Shown one piece after another: positions 21,979 through 31,023 of a stretch of 64,000 bases of DNA. Source of the DNA: Gemmatimonadota bacterium (lineage in GTDB: Bacteria; Gemmatimonadota; Gemmatimonadetes; Gemmatimonadales; Gemmatimonadaceae); NCBI GenBank assembly GCA_014192065.1, contig BJHH01000001.1:372001-436000 (forward strand), read 5' to 3'. A program made the position numbers and the translations under genes. The notes under the pieces are model-generated. The model was not told the DNA's origin. It did not search any database and saw only the letters and a list, made by a program, of their open reading frames with translations. Each line of letters starts with the position of its first letter. Position 1 is the first letter of the stretch.

Positions 21979-22775
21979 TGGCTGAAAACGAAACGCAGGC
22001 AAATTCCCCGGCAACGCCGGGCGCCGAGGCAGCAGCACCGGCGGCGCAGACGGGTGGCTCAGCACGTAGCGGGCGGCCCGGCGGCAGCGCGCGCAGCGGC
22101 GGCGGCCCGGGCGGACGTGGTCGTGGTGGCCCTGGTGCCGGTCGTGGCGGTCCTGGTGGAGGCCGCGGTGGCCCTGGTGGCCCTGGTGGCGGACGTGGCG
22201 GGCCTGGCGGCGAACGTGGCCGTGGTGACCGTGGCGGGCGTCCCGGACAGGAGCGCGAAGAGAGCGGCCTCGTCGAGAACGTGATCGCCATCAATCGCGT
22301 GGCCAAAGTGGTGAAGGGCGGCAGGCGGTTCTCGTTCAACGCCATCGTGGCGGTGGGCGACGGACAGGGCAAGGTCGGTATCGCGACGGGTAAGGCGAAT
22401 GAAGTGTCCGAAGCGGTCCGCAAGGCCGTGGACGGCGCGCGCCGCAACATGGTCTCCGTGCCGCTGACGGGCGCGACGATTCCTCACGAAATCGTCGGCA
22501 AACATGGGGCTGGCAAGGTGCTGATGAAGCCAGCCGCACCTGGCGCTGGCGTGATCGCAGGTGGTGCCGTGCGCGCGGTGATGGAGTGTGTCGGTATTGC
22601 CGACATCCTCACGAAGTCGCTCGGCTCGACGAATCCGCACAACATGGTGCTCGCGGCAATGAACGGCCTGACGAGCCTGACGACAGTTGAACAGATCGCG
22701 AAGGAACGTGGGGTCGAGGTGAGCTCGCTCCCGTACCGCTCGCGTGCAAAGGTAAAGGTGGCGGTCAATGCCTAG
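21978..22775 (+). CDS. rpsE: 30S ribosomal protein S5 with an RGG-like N-terminal extension
   Basis: 265 residues against about 165 normally. The S5 core starts near residue 93 ([26 protein letters not shown]) with [14 protein letters not shown] and the C-terminal S5 fold. Before it lie about 30 Ala/Thr/Pro-rich residues and 60 Gly/Arg-rich ones with repeats of GGRGGPGG type, like RGG boxes of RNA-binding proteins. S5 sits at the mRNA entry and monitors fidelity. The start overlaps the rplR stop, which supports translation of the whole extension. Confidence 0.96.
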   Translation: MAENETQANSPATPGAEAAAPAAQTGGSARSGRPGGSARSGGGPGGRGRGGPGAGRGGPGGGRGGPGGPGGGRGGPGGERGRGDRGGRPGQEREESGLVENVIAINRVAKVVKGGRRFSFNAIVAVGDGQGKVGIATGKANEVSEAVRKAVDGARRNMVSVPLTGATIPHEIVGKHGAGKVLMKPAAPGAGVIAGGAVRAVMECVGIADILTKSLGSTNPHNMVLAAMNGLTSLTTVEQIAKERGVEVSSLPYRSRAKVKVAVNA

Positions 22776-23028
22776 GACATTCGTTTGGCACCGCACGCGC
22801 GGGCCAAAGCATACGGAAGCCAACACCCTGACCACGGGCCAGGTGTTGATCAAGCAGGTGAGGTCTGGCATCGGGCAGACGGCGCGCATGCGTGCCACGC
22901 TCGCGGCCATTGGACTTCGCCACCATCAGTCCGAAGTGGTGAAGCAGGACTCTCCCGCGTTGCGGGGGCAGATCTTGCGGGTACGTCACCTCGTCAAGGT
23001 GACGCCATACACCGCAGCCAAGGAGTAA
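22768..23028 (+). CDS. rpmD: 50S ribosomal protein L30
   Basis: 86 residues; the L30 core ([28 protein letters not shown]...[16 protein letters not shown]) is about 60 residues. The ATG at 22768 overlaps the end of rpsE by 8 nt and gives a ~22-residue N-terminal extension. The position between rpsE and rplO is canonical. Confidence 0.93.
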   Translation: MPRTFVWHRTRGPKHTEANTLTTGQVLIKQVRSGIGQTARMRATLAAIGLRHHQSEVVKQDSPALRGQILRVRHLVKVTPYTAAKE

Positions 23029-23032
23029 GACG

Positions 23033-23494
23033 GTGAGCGACAAAATTGGTCTTCATAACCTGACGCCGAGCCCAGGCTCGCACCGTAACCGGAAGCGTAT
23101 CGGTCGCGGTCCGGGTTCGGGTACCGGCAAGACATCAGGCAAGGGTCACAAGGGCATCAAGGCGCGCTCGGGCCACCACGGCCATGGCGGCGGCAAGCCG
23201 CACTTCGAGGGCGGGCAGACGCCGCTCACGCGTCGTGTACCCAAGCGTGGCTTTACGAATCCGTTCCGGGTCGAGTCGCAGGTGCTTGGGCTGGACGATC
23301 TGGTGAAGCTGCCGCAGGGTGCCGAGGTGACGCGCGAGACGCTCGTCGCCGCCGGGCTCATCCGCAACGCCAAGGGTCCGGCGAAGCTGCTTTCCAACGG
23401 TGAGATTACGCAGGCGTTCACGGTCCGCGGCATCAAGGTCAGCGCGCAGGCTCGCGAGAAGATTGTCGCGGCCGGCGGCAACGTCGAGGAGTAA
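23033..23494 (+). CDS. rplO: 50S ribosomal protein L15
   Basis: 153 residues from a GTG start 4 nt after rpm[36 protein letters not shown] and [17 protein letters not shown] are the L15 signature. It is a late assembly protein. Confidence 0.96.
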   Translation: MSDKIGLHNLTPSPGSHRNRKRIGRGPGSGTGKTSGKGHKGIKARSGHHGHGGGKPHFEGGQTPLTRRVPKRGFTNPFRVESQVLGLDDLVKLPQGAEVTRETLVAAGLIRNAKGPAKLLSNGEITQAFTVRGIKVSAQAREKIVAAGGNVEE

Positions 23495-23503
23495 GAGAAC
23501 CAC

Positions 23504-24835
23504 ATGGCCCAGGCCAATCCCGCTCAGGCGGCCGCGAATATCTATCGCACGCCGGAGCTTTGGGAAAAGATCGTCTTCACGTTCCTTTGCCTCGTGGTGT
23601 ATCGCCTTGGTTCGCACGTGGCGGTGCCCGGAGTCAACGTGTCGGCGATGGTGGACTTCTTCCGCAGCCAGCAAGGCGGCGGACTGCTGGGGCTATACGA
23701 CCTGTTCGTGGGCGGGAATCTCTCGCGCTCGACGGTCTTCGCCCTCGGCATCATGCCGTACATCTCGGCCAGTATTTTCTCGCAGATCGCCGGTGCGGTG
23801 ATCCCGCAGGTCGAGAAGATGCAGAAGGACGAGGAGGGCAGAAAGAAGATCACGCAGGCCACGCGCTACGCGACGGTCGGGCTCGCGCTCGTGCAGGCCT
23901 GGGGTTACGGACTCTTCACCGAAAGCGTGCAGGGCGCTGTCTCGTCGCCAGGATTCGGCTTCAAGACGGAAATGGCCATCATCCTCACGACGGGCGCGGT
24001 GTTCGTCATGTGGCTGGGTGAGCAGATCACGGAGCGCGGCCTCGGTAACGGCGCCTCGCTGATGATCTTTTTCTCGATCGTTGAGCGGTTCATTCCGGCG
24101 ATCTGGAGCACGTTGCAGCTGGTCGCCACGCAGGGCGTCAGCATCCTCGCGGTGCTGGCATTGATCGCGGTCATGGCCGGTGTCATCGCCGGGGTTGTGC
24201 TGATCACGCTGGCGGCGCGCCGCATTGCGATCCAGATTCCGCAGCGCACAATGGGCCGCGGGCGGATGCGCGAAGCCGCCAAGAACTTCATCCCGCTCCG
24301 CATCAATGCCGCGGGCGTGATGCCGATCATCTTCGCGCAGTCGCTCATCGTCGTCCCCGGTGCGCTGGCCACGTTTAGCGGCAACCAGACCCTCTCCGAC
24401 TTCGCGGATTACTTCCAGCCGGGCACCCCGCTCTACTTTGTGCTCTCGGCCGTGTTGATCATCACGTTCACCTATTTCTACACCGCGATCGTGTTCAATC
24501 CGGTGGACTTGGCAGAGAATCTGAAGAAGCAGGGTGGATTCATTCCGGGCGTGAAACCCGGCGCCAAGACCGCCGAGTATATCGACCATGTGGTGAGCCG
24601 CATCACGCTGCCGGGCGCAATTTTTCTGACGGTGATCGCCTTGCTTCCGATCTGGATCGCCGATTTCGTGAATGTCACATTCCGGTTCGGCGGCACGTCG
24701 CTGCTGATTGTGGTGGGCGTGGCGCTCGATACGATGGCCCAGATGAACCAGCACCTCCTGCTTCGTAAGTACGACACCTTCATGAAGAAGGGGCGGGTGC
24801 GGTTCCGCGGTCGCGGCCAGAGCGGCGGCTTCTAG
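23504..24835 (+). CDS. secY: Preprotein translocase subunit SecY
   Basis: 443 residues with ten hydrophobic segments. SecY forms the protein-conducting channel of the inner membrane. Conserved elements are FVGGNLSRSTVFALGIMPYISASI after the first helices, GNGASLMIFFSIVERF and the cytoplasmic loop before the last helices (NLKKQGGFIPGVKPG). It lies in its usual place after rplO. Confidence 0.97.
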   Translation: MAQANPAQAAANIYRTPELWEKIVFTFLCLVVYRLGSHVAVPGVNVSAMVDFFRSQQGGGLLGLYDLFVGGNLSRSTVFALGIMPYISASIFSQIAGAVIPQVEKMQKDEEGRKKITQATRYATVGLALVQAWGYGLFTESVQGAVSSPGFGFKTEMAIILTTGAVFVMWLGEQITERGLGNGASLMIFFSIVERFIPAIWSTLQLVATQGVSILAVLALIAVMAGVIAGVVLITLAARRIAIQIPQRTMGRGRMREAAKNFIPLRINAAGVMPIIFAQSLIVVPGALATFSGNQTLSDFADYFQPGTPLYFVLSAVLIITFTYFYTAIVFNPVDLAENLKKQGGFIPGVKPGAKTAEYIDHVVSRITLPGAIFLTVIALLPIWIADFVNVTFRFGGTSLLIVVGVALDTMAQMNQHLLLRKYDTFMKKGRVRFRGRGQSGGF

Positions 24836-24845
24836 CACCACGGCG

Positions 24846-25505
24846 ATGATCGTCGTGCTGCTGGGCCCTCCTGGCTGCGGGAAGGGGACGCAGGGGGAGC
24901 GGCTTTCAGCGGCGCTGAAGGTGCCGAAGATCTCGACCGGCGACGTCATCCGATCGGCGATGAAAGCTGGGACGCCGCTGGGCCTCGAGGCCAAGTCGTA
25001 CTACGACAAGGGCGACCTCGTCCCCGACTCGCTCATTCTCGACATCATCCGCGAGACGCTCGCAGCGCCGGAACAGGCGAGGGGTGCGATTCTCGACGGT
25101 GTGGTCCGTACAACGCCGCAGGCCGAAGGCTTGGCCACGGTACTCGCTGGGCTCGGCAGAACGGTGGATCTGGTACTCATGTTCCAGATCGCCGATGACG
25201 AACTCGTCGGCCGCCTGTCGTCACGCGTGGTGTGCGAGGCGTGCCAGTCGCCGTTCAGCGGCCGAAATCCTGGCGAATTGCATGCGGAGTGCCTGAAGGA
25301 TCCCGCAGGGCACCTGGTGCGCCGCAAGGACGACGATCCTGACGCCATTCGCAATCGTCTCAACGTGTATCACGCGCAAACGGCTCCGGTCGTCGCGTGG
25401 TACAAGGCCAATGCGGGCCCGCTTGTGGAAATCAACGCGGTCGGCACGGTCGAAGACGTCACGGCGCGCATGCTGAAGGCGGCAGGACAGATCGGGTCGG
25501 CGTAA
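24846..25505 (+). CDS. adk: Adenylate kinase
   Basis: 219 residues. It interconverts ATP + AMP and 2 ADP in the cytoplasm. The P-loop GPPGCGKGTQ, the AMP-site STGD and the lid RRKDDDPDAIRNRLNVYHAQTAP are present. The AMP-binding DGFPRT motif reads DGVVRT, keeping the Arg. The lid has Cys residues (CEAC and a later C) consistent with a structural zinc. The secY-adk-map order is classical. Confidence 0.95.
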   Translation: MIVVLLGPPGCGKGTQGERLSAALKVPKISTGDVIRSAMKAGTPLGLEAKSYYDKGDLVPDSLILDIIRETLAAPEQARGAILDGVVRTTPQAEGLATVLAGLGRTVDLVLMFQIADDELVGRLSSRVVCEACQSPFSGRNPGELHAECLKDPAGHLVRRKDDDPDAIRNRLNVYHAQTAPVVAWYKANAGPLVEINAVGTVEDVTARMLKAAGQIGSA

Positions 25506-26257
25506 TGGTGCAGCTCAAGTCAGCGCGCGAGATCGAGACGATGGCGGCGGGTGGGAAGATTCTCGCCGCGACGCACGAAGCGATGCGGAAGGCGATTCGG
25601 CCCGGCGTCTCGACGGCCGACCTCGACCGCATTGCCGAAGCGTTCATTCGCTCACACGAAGGTGCGACGCCGAGTTTTAAGGGTCTCTATGGTTTTCCAG
25701 CGAGTATCTGCGCGAGCGTGAACGAAGAGATCGTGCATGGCATTCCATCGCCGCGGCGCCTGCTCAAGGATGGCGATATCGTGTCCGTGGACATCGGCGT
25801 GTACTACGGCGGGCTCCATACCGACTCGGCGCGCACGTTCGCCGTGGGCCAGGTAGACGATCAGACGGCCCGGTTGCTCAAGGTGACGGAAGAGTCGCTC
25901 GAGGCAGGCATCGCCGAGGCGCGACCGGGGAACCACGTTGGCGACATCGGTGCGGCCATTGAGGCGCGTGTCAAGCTGGGCGGATTCGTCGTGGTGCGAG
26001 ACCTCGTGGGGCACGGCGTCGGGCAGTCGATGCACGAAGAGCCACAGGTGCCGAACCATGGCAAGCCGAAGCGTGGCGCCAAGCTCGCGGCGGGCCTGAC
26101 GATCGCGATCGAGCCAATGGTAAATGCTGGGCGTGCGGAAACCCGGACGTTGCCAGACAAGTGGACCGTGGTGACAATCGACGGCTCGCGCAGCGCGCAT
26201 TTCGAGCACACGGTTGCCGTGACGGCAGACGGACCAAAGGTGCTCACGCGGCTGTAG
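25505..26257 (+). CDS. map: Methionine aminopeptidase, type I
   Basis: 250 residues from the ATG in TAATG at the adk stop. It removes the initiator Met from new proteins. The pita-bread metalloprotease residues are present: the DIG segment (SVDIGVYYGGLHTDSART), GHGVGQSMHEEP and IAIEPMV. No infA, rpmJ or rpsM follows; the next gene is on the other strand, so map ends this ribosomal unit. Confidence 0.96.
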   Translation: MVQLKSAREIETMAAGGKILAATHEAMRKAIRPGVSTADLDRIAEAFIRSHEGATPSFKGLYGFPASICASVNEEIVHGIPSPRRLLKDGDIVSVDIGVYYGGLHTDSARTFAVGQVDDQTARLLKVTEESLEAGIAEARPGNHVGDIGAAIEARVKLGGFVVVRDLVGHGVGQSMHEEPQVPNHGKPKRGAKLAAGLTIAIEPMVNAGRAETRTLPDKWTVVTIDGSRSAHFEHTVAVTADGPKVLTRL

Positions 26258-26316
26258 GCCACGGGCGAGCTGGCGGCCTTGGCTTGGTGACGCCTACTGC
26301 GCCTCCGATCTACTGG

Positions 26317-27837
26317 CTAGCCGATCTGCTGCTCAACCAGGTCCGTCGCCCTGCGCGCCGATGCGGCCGCTTCAGCCACGAGCCGCCCCGCTTCCGCCGC
26401 CATCGGCGCACCGGCGGTCTTGTCGCTCATGGACGCGACGTTGATGCGCACGTTGAAGGCTGCGCCACGACACGCCGCCTCGGCGAGCAATGCTGCAACC
26501 CCCGCGTCGCTGGCCGCGTTGCTGTTGCCCTTCTCGGCGCAGGTCGCGGCGAGCGCCGCGACTGCAGTGGCGGCTCGTGCGGTGTCGAGCGGAATCGCCG
26601 CCGCGTGCATCAACGCGGACTGGATCGCGGTGTCGCGCGTCGCCTGTTGGTCGGGCGAGTCTTTGGGGAGTTTGTACGCGGCGCTCACCACGGAATAGGC
26701 GTCCGCGTCGGTCTTCACGAGTGCGGCGAGCGTTGCCTTGAGCGCGGTCGCTGAGGTACCGAGCGCGCGCATCTCACCGTCGACCGCGACGTACTTCTTG
26801 CGACCGACCGTGAGCCCAGCGACCATCTGCGTGAGCGCACCGGCGAGCGCACCAACGTGCGCGGCGACACTGCCGCCACCCGGGACCGGCGCGCTCGATG
26901 CCACGGCGGCGAGGAAATCGGTGACTGTTTCGCCCGACATCGCATCGGCGACTTTTTGTTCGAGGACCATCGCCTTGGTGAATCCGCGCAGCATCACGCC
27001 GTGTGCGGCGGTCTCGAGCACGGCTCGCTCTGGTACGAGTCCGACGATTTCGCTCCAAGTGACCTCGACGCCGCGCGCGGCGGCCTCGGACTTCACCGCT
27101 TCGAACGCACGCCAGATGGGCGTCGTGTCGGTGTCGGTGAGGTTCATCGAGACCTGCGCCTGCCCGTCCACCTCGAGGCCGAGTCCTTTCACGCAGGGAA
27201 GGCCGCCGCTGGAGAACCGGACCTTCTTGGCGACCTCCTTGGCGACGGCGAGGTTCAAGGCCGGACCGAGGTAGACGTTGTATGCGACGAGGAACGGGCG
27301 GGCGCCAATGACGGTCGCGCCCGCGGTCGCGTGCACGTGGTTGGGGCCGAAGTCGGGAACGCGGTCGGGATTGACGCCGATTTCGTCGCGGGCTTTCTCG
27401 AATTCGCCGCGCCGAACGTCGGCGAGGTTCGTGCGGTCGGGTCGCGCCGCCGCGCGTTCATACAGAAACACGGGAATGCCAAGTTCGGTTCCTACGCGTG
27501 CGCCGAGCGATTTCGCGAGGGCGACGCACTCATCCATCGTGGTGTCGCCGAGCGGGATGAAGGGGCAGACGTCGGTAGCGCCAATGCGCGGGTGCTCGCC
27601 TGTGTGCGTGGTCAGGTCGAGCAGGTCGCGCGCTTTGCCGATGCCACGAAACGCGGCCTCAACGGCCGACTCGAGTGTCGCGACGAAGGTGACGACGGTT
27701 CGGTTGTGCGACGCGTCGCTGGAGATGTCGAGCATCGCGACGCCGTCAGTCGACGCGATGGCGTCGGTGATCTGCTTGACGATGTCGGGGCGGCGGCCCT
27801 CGCTGAAATTCGGGACGCACTCGACGAGTTTGCTCAC
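26317..27837 (-). CDS. ftcD: Bifunctional glutamate formimidoyltransferase / formimidoyl-THF cyclodeaminase
   Basis: 506 residues from a GTG at 27837 with GGAG 6 nt upstream. Residues 1 to about 300 are the formiminotransferase (KLVECVPNFSEGRRPD, GEHPRIGATDVCPFIP, NVYLGPALNLAVAKEVAKKVR); residues ~305-506 are the cyclodeaminase (DFLAAVASSAPVPGGGSVAAHVGALAGAL). Together they move the formimino group of N-formiminoglutamate to THF and release ammonia, giving 5,10-methenyl-THF, the end of one histidine-degradation route. No hut genes are in the window. It converges on map across a 59-nt gap in which I see no clear terminator. Confidence 0.93.
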   Translation of the reverse strand: MSKLVECVPNFSEGRRPDIVKQITDAIASTDGVAMLDISSDASHNRTVVTFVATLESAVEAAFRGIGKARDLLDLTTHTGEHPRIGATDVCPFIPLGDTTMDECVALAKSLGARVGTELGIPVFLYERAAARPDRTNLADVRRGEFEKARDEIGVNPDRVPDFGPNHVHATAGATVIGARPFLVAYNVYLGPALNLAVAKEVAKKVRFSSGGLPCVKGLGLEVDGQAQVSMNLTDTDTTPIWRAFEAVKSEAAARGVEVTWSEIVGLVPERAVLETAAHGVMLRGFTKAMVLEQKVADAMSGETVTDFLAAVASSAPVPGGGSVAAHVGALAGALTQMVAGLTVGRKKYVAVDGEMRALGTSATALKATLAALVKTDADAYSVVSAAYKLPKDSPDQQATRDTAIQSALMHAAAIPLDTARAATAVAALAATCAEKGNSNAASDAGVAALLAEAACRGAAFNVRINVASMSDKTAGAPMAAEAGRLVAEAAASARRATDLVEQQIG

Positions 27838-27889
27838 GCACAGCTCCAGAAGTGCACGGTAGACGGTACAGCGTGACGACTACAAACGT

Positions 27890-27926
27890 AGGCGGTATGC
27901 ACCGAGGCGGTATGGCGCGAGGCGGT
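27890..27926. repeat. Three 7-bp direct repeats at 15-bp spacing
   Basis: AGGCGGT occurs at 27890, 27905 and 27920 in the gap upstream of ftcD and downstream of the inositol-phosphatase gene. The regular 15-bp spacing could be a regulator site or chance in GC-rich sequence. Confidence 0.3.
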
Positions 27927-27945
27927 CCGCGCGAATCGTTGCGGG

Positions 27946-28779
27946 CTACTCCGCACGCAGTTCACGAATGAGCCAGCCGTGCACCGCCGGGCTGCCCGCC
28001 ACGATGCCCGTTCGCGAGACGGGGCAGGGAGCACCGGTCAGATCTGTGACGAGTCCGCCGGCTTCGCGAACGAGCAGGATCCCCGCCGCGATATCCCACG
28101 GCGAGAGCACGGTTTCCCAGAACGCCTCGAACCGGCCAGACGCCACAGCGGCGAGGTCGAGCGCTGCGGCCCCGGCGCGGCGAACTCCCGCAGTGCCTTT
28201 CATGATTCGGGCGAGCTGGCGCGCGTACGGGTCTACGTCCTCGACATTCGTAAACGGGAAGCCGGTCCCGACGAGTGCACGGCGCGGGTCATCGATTGGG
28301 GAGACGCAGATTGGCTCTCCGTTCATGAACGCGCCTCCGCCGGCGGTGGCCGTAAAGATCTCGCCGAGCGCGACGTCAATGATCACGGCGGCGGTGGGGA
28401 CGCCGCCCAAGAGGACGCCGATCGACACGGCGTACTCTGGGTAGCCGTGCAGGAAGTTGGTGGTGCCATCGAGCGGGTCGATCACGAACACGACGCCAGC
28501 GTCGCGGCGCTCCGGAGCCATCGTGCTCGCCGACTCCTCAGCGAGGATCCCCGCCTCGGGCAATGCGGACTGCACGATGGCGAGGATCGCCGCCTCGGCG
28601 GCGACGTCCACTTCGCTTACGAAATCGGCGGGTTTCTTGACGCGCCATTCGATGGATCGCACGCCTGGCGCGGCGTCGCGGATCACGGCCGCGGCCGCCT
28701 TCCCGGCGTCGAGGGCAACGGCCAGGAGGGCTGCTGGCGAGGGGGCGGAGATGGGTCCGGAGTTTGATCGGTCTGTCAT
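27946..28779 (-). CDS. Inositol monophosphatase family protein
   Basis: 277 residues. The metal-dependent phosphatase motifs are complete: EVD and AEES for metal 1, DPLDGTTNF for the central loop and WDIAAGILLVREAGG near the C-terminus. Members hydrolyse inositol-1-phosphate, related sugar phosphates or, in some bacteria, histidinol phosphate. The last role is already covered here by a better candidate (the HAD domain at 56786-58495). It is divergent from trpS with only 19 nt between the two start codons. Confidence 0.9.
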   Translation of the reverse strand: MTDRSNSGPISAPSPAALLAVALDAGKAAAAVIRDAAPGVRSIEWRVKKPADFVSEVDVAAEAAILAIVQSALPEAGILAEESASTMAPERRDAGVVFVIDPLDGTTNFLHGYPEYAVSIGVLLGGVPTAAVIIDVALGEIFTATAGGGAFMNGEPICVSPIDDPRRALVGTGFPFTNVEDVDPYARQLARIMKGTAGVRRAGAAALDLAAVASGRFEAFWETVLSPWDIAAGILLVREAGGLVTDLTGAPCPVSRTGIVAGSPAVHGWLIRELRAE

Positions 28780-28792
28780 CCAGCCCTAAGTT
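28764..28792 (+). promoter_or_regulatory. Probable promoter of a leaderless trpS mRNA
   Basis: TTGATC (28764-28769), a 17-nt spacer and TAAGTT (28787-28792) would start transcription at 28799, the A of the trpS ATG. No Shine-Dalgarno sequence is present. On the other strand TAAACT (28794-28789) could serve the phosphatase gene in the same way. Confidence 0.45.
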
Positions 28793-28798
28793 TACTGA

Positions 28799-29797
28799 AT
28801 GTCCAGAATCTTCAGCGGCATCCAGCCCTCCGGCGAACTGCATATCGGCAATTACCTCGGCGCCGTGAAGAACTGGGTGACGATGCAGCATCAGTACAAC
28901 GCGTATTACTGCATTGTGAACTATCACGCGATCACGGTGGCGTACGCCCCGCAAGACCTGTTGGCGCGCACGCACGAGATGGCGGTCGGCCTGCTCGCAG
29001 CCGGCATTGATGAGAATGCTGCCACGTTGTTCGTGCAATCTCAGGTACCCGAGCACACCGAACTCGCCTGGATCTTCAACACGCTCACTCCGCTCGGTGA
29101 ACTGGAGCGGCAGGCGCAGTTCAAAGAGAAGTCGGGGCGCCAAGAACAGATTATGGCTGGGCTGCTGAATTATCCGGTGCTCCAGGCCGCGGATATTCTG
29201 CTCTATCGAGCGGACCTTGTCCCCGTTGGGGAAGACCAGATCCAGCACCTCGAGCTGTCGCGTGTGGTCGCACGCAACTGGAATGCGCGGTTCTCTCCGG
29301 ACCAGCCCCTGTTTCCGGAGCCGCAGCCCAAGCTCACGCAGACCCGCCGCATCGTTGGGCTCGACGGGCAGTCGAAAATGTCGAAGTCGATCGGCAATAC
29401 GATCGGCATCCTGGAGTCGCCAGAGGCGATCTGGGACAAGCTGCGGCCAGCCGTGACCGACCCGGCGCGCCAGAAGAAGACCGACGCCGGCGACCCGGAC
29501 AAGTGCCCGGTGGTCTACCCGTTGCACAAAGCATTTTCGCCTGCGGCGACTGTTTCGGAAGTCGAGACTCATTGCCGCGGCGCCACATGGGGCTGCATCG
29601 AATGCAAGAAGTCATTGCACGCCAACGTGGTCGCGGAACTGGCGCCGATCCGCGAGAAGGCGGCGCAGCTGACCGCGCATCCAGGGCGAGTGACCGAGTT
29701 GCTGGACAGCGGAGCCGACAAGGCCCGCACCATCGCTCGCGAGACCATGCGTCAGGTGAAGGACCTGATGGGACTGCCGGCCGCCGTTGCCCCGTAG
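28799..29797 (+). CDS. trpS: Tryptophanyl-tRNA synthetase
   Basis: 332 residues. It charges tRNA-Trp. The class I signatures HIGN (residues 15-18) and KMSKS (GLDGQSKMSKSIGN) are present, with the family pattern RIFSGIQPSGELHIGNYLGA. There is no leader attenuator or T-box upstream; the gene seems to be leaderless. Confidence 0.96.
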   Translation: MSRIFSGIQPSGELHIGNYLGAVKNWVTMQHQYNAYYCIVNYHAITVAYAPQDLLARTHEMAVGLLAAGIDENAATLFVQSQVPEHTELAWIFNTLTPLGELERQAQFKEKSGRQEQIMAGLLNYPVLQAADILLYRADLVPVGEDQIQHLELSRVVARNWNARFSPDQPLFPEPQPKLTQTRRIVGLDGQSKMSKSIGNTIGILESPEAIWDKLRPAVTDPARQKKTDAGDPDKCPVVYPLHKAFSPAATVSEVETHCRGATWGCIECKKSLHANVVAELAPIREKAAQLTAHPGRVTELLDSGADKARTIARETMRQVKDLMGLPAAVAP

Positions 29798-29887
29798 GCG
29801 GCGGCATGGCGTCTGGCATCTCTGGAGCCGTTGTGGCAGCTTCAGGCCGTTCCGACAGATGCTCATGATCAGGCGAGCCGGGTACTG

Positions 29888-30994
29888 ATGGAAAAAATCA
29901 TCAAGGCGGCGATGGACCGGGGCGCGAGTGCCCTGCACATCAAGGCCGGCGACGTGTTTCGGGCGCGGATTGACGGCCAGCTGACGCCGCTCACCAAGCA
30001 GGCACTAACGCCGGACCAGACGCGCGCCATCGCCCTTCGGCTGATCTCGAACGAGGAAGACCGCGCCAGAATCGACACGATGCAGGACTACGACTGCTCG
30101 TGGGGCGCACAGGGGATTGGGCGGTTCCGCGTGAATATCCTGAAGCAGCGGTCCAGTTTCATGATCGTGATGCGCGTCATCCCGTTCGAGGTGCCGAGCG
30201 TCGACTCGCTGCGCCTGCCGAACGTGCTCAAGACCATCGTCGAGGCTGAGCGCGGCCTGATCCTCGTGACCGGTGTGTCGGGATCGGGCAGGTCGAGCAC
30301 GGTGGCGGCGCTGATCCATCAGATCAACGCGACGCAACACAAGCACATTCTCTCGCTCGATCACCCGATCGAGTTTCTGCATCGCGACATCCAGTGCGCG
30401 ATCACGCAGCGCGAAGTGGGTGTGGACACGGACAGTGTTGCGGTGGGATTACGCGCCGCCCTCCGTCAGGATCCGGATGTCATCCTGGTCGGCGAACTTG
30501 GTGACAACGAGACGATCGGCACCGCGATGGAGGCTGTGGAGGCAGGCCGCCTGCTCGTGGCGACGCTACCCACGCCCGACGTGGAGAGCACGGTGCTCGC
30601 CGTGCTGGCGATGTTTCCAGCCGACAAACAGGACGTGGCGCGCGCACGCCTCGCCGAGACGCTGCAGGCGGTGGTGTCGCAGCGCCTGCTGACCAAGAAA
30701 GGCGTGCCGGGGCGCGTCGCGGCGGTCGAGATCATGATCGTGACGCCGGCGATTCGCGACCTGATTCGGGACAAGGATCGCACCGGTGAGATGCGCGATG
30801 TCATCGCCAACGGGCGCGAACCATTCGGCATGCAGACGTTCGACCAGCACCTCGCCGACCTCGTGGCGAATGACGAAGTCGAGTACGAGGTCGCGCGCGC
30901 GGCGTCGACGCGGCCGACCGACTTCGAGCGCTCGATGCATACCGATCACCGGCGGTCCACGACGGCTCCGACGATCATCCGTCCGCCAGCATAG
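29888..30994 (+). CDS. PilT-family ATPase-like protein with altered catalytic motifs
   Basis: 368 residues from the ATG at 29888 (an in-frame TTG at 29831 would add 19). The fold is that of the type IV pilus retraction ATPase PilT: N-terminal PAS-like domain (MDRGASALHIKAGD), then a RecA-type core. The motifs deviate. Walker A is GVSGSGRSST, with Arg (codon 30290-30292) in place of the essential Lys. The Asp box reads GELGDNET where PilT has GEMRDLET. The His box reads TLPTPD instead of TLHT. GspE at 44482 keeps all three motifs. This may be an inactive or regulatory PilT/PilU paralogue. No pilin genes are adjacent. Confidence 0.85.
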   Translation: MEKIIKAAMDRGASALHIKAGDVFRARIDGQLTPLTKQALTPDQTRAIALRLISNEEDRARIDTMQDYDCSWGAQGIGRFRVNILKQRSSFMIVMRVIPFEVPSVDSLRLPNVLKTIVEAERGLILVTGVSGSGRSSTVAALIHQINATQHKHILSLDHPIEFLHRDIQCAITQREVGVDTDSVAVGLRAALRQDPDVILVGELGDNETIGTAMEAVEAGRLLVATLPTPDVESTVLAVLAMFPADKQDVARARLAETLQAVVSQRLLTKKGVPGRVAAVEIMIVTPAIRDLIRDKDRTGEMRDVIANGREPFGMQTFDQHLADLVANDEVEYEVARAASTRPTDFERSMHTDHRRSTTAPTIIRPPA

Positions 30995-31023
30995 GCTCAC
31001 CCTCACCCCTTTTGGTTCTACTC

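Noticed and set aside
22054-22284. Separate small ORF within the RGG region of rpsE
   Set aside because: It is an alternative frame of the Gly-rich repeats with no start signal; S5 continues through the region.
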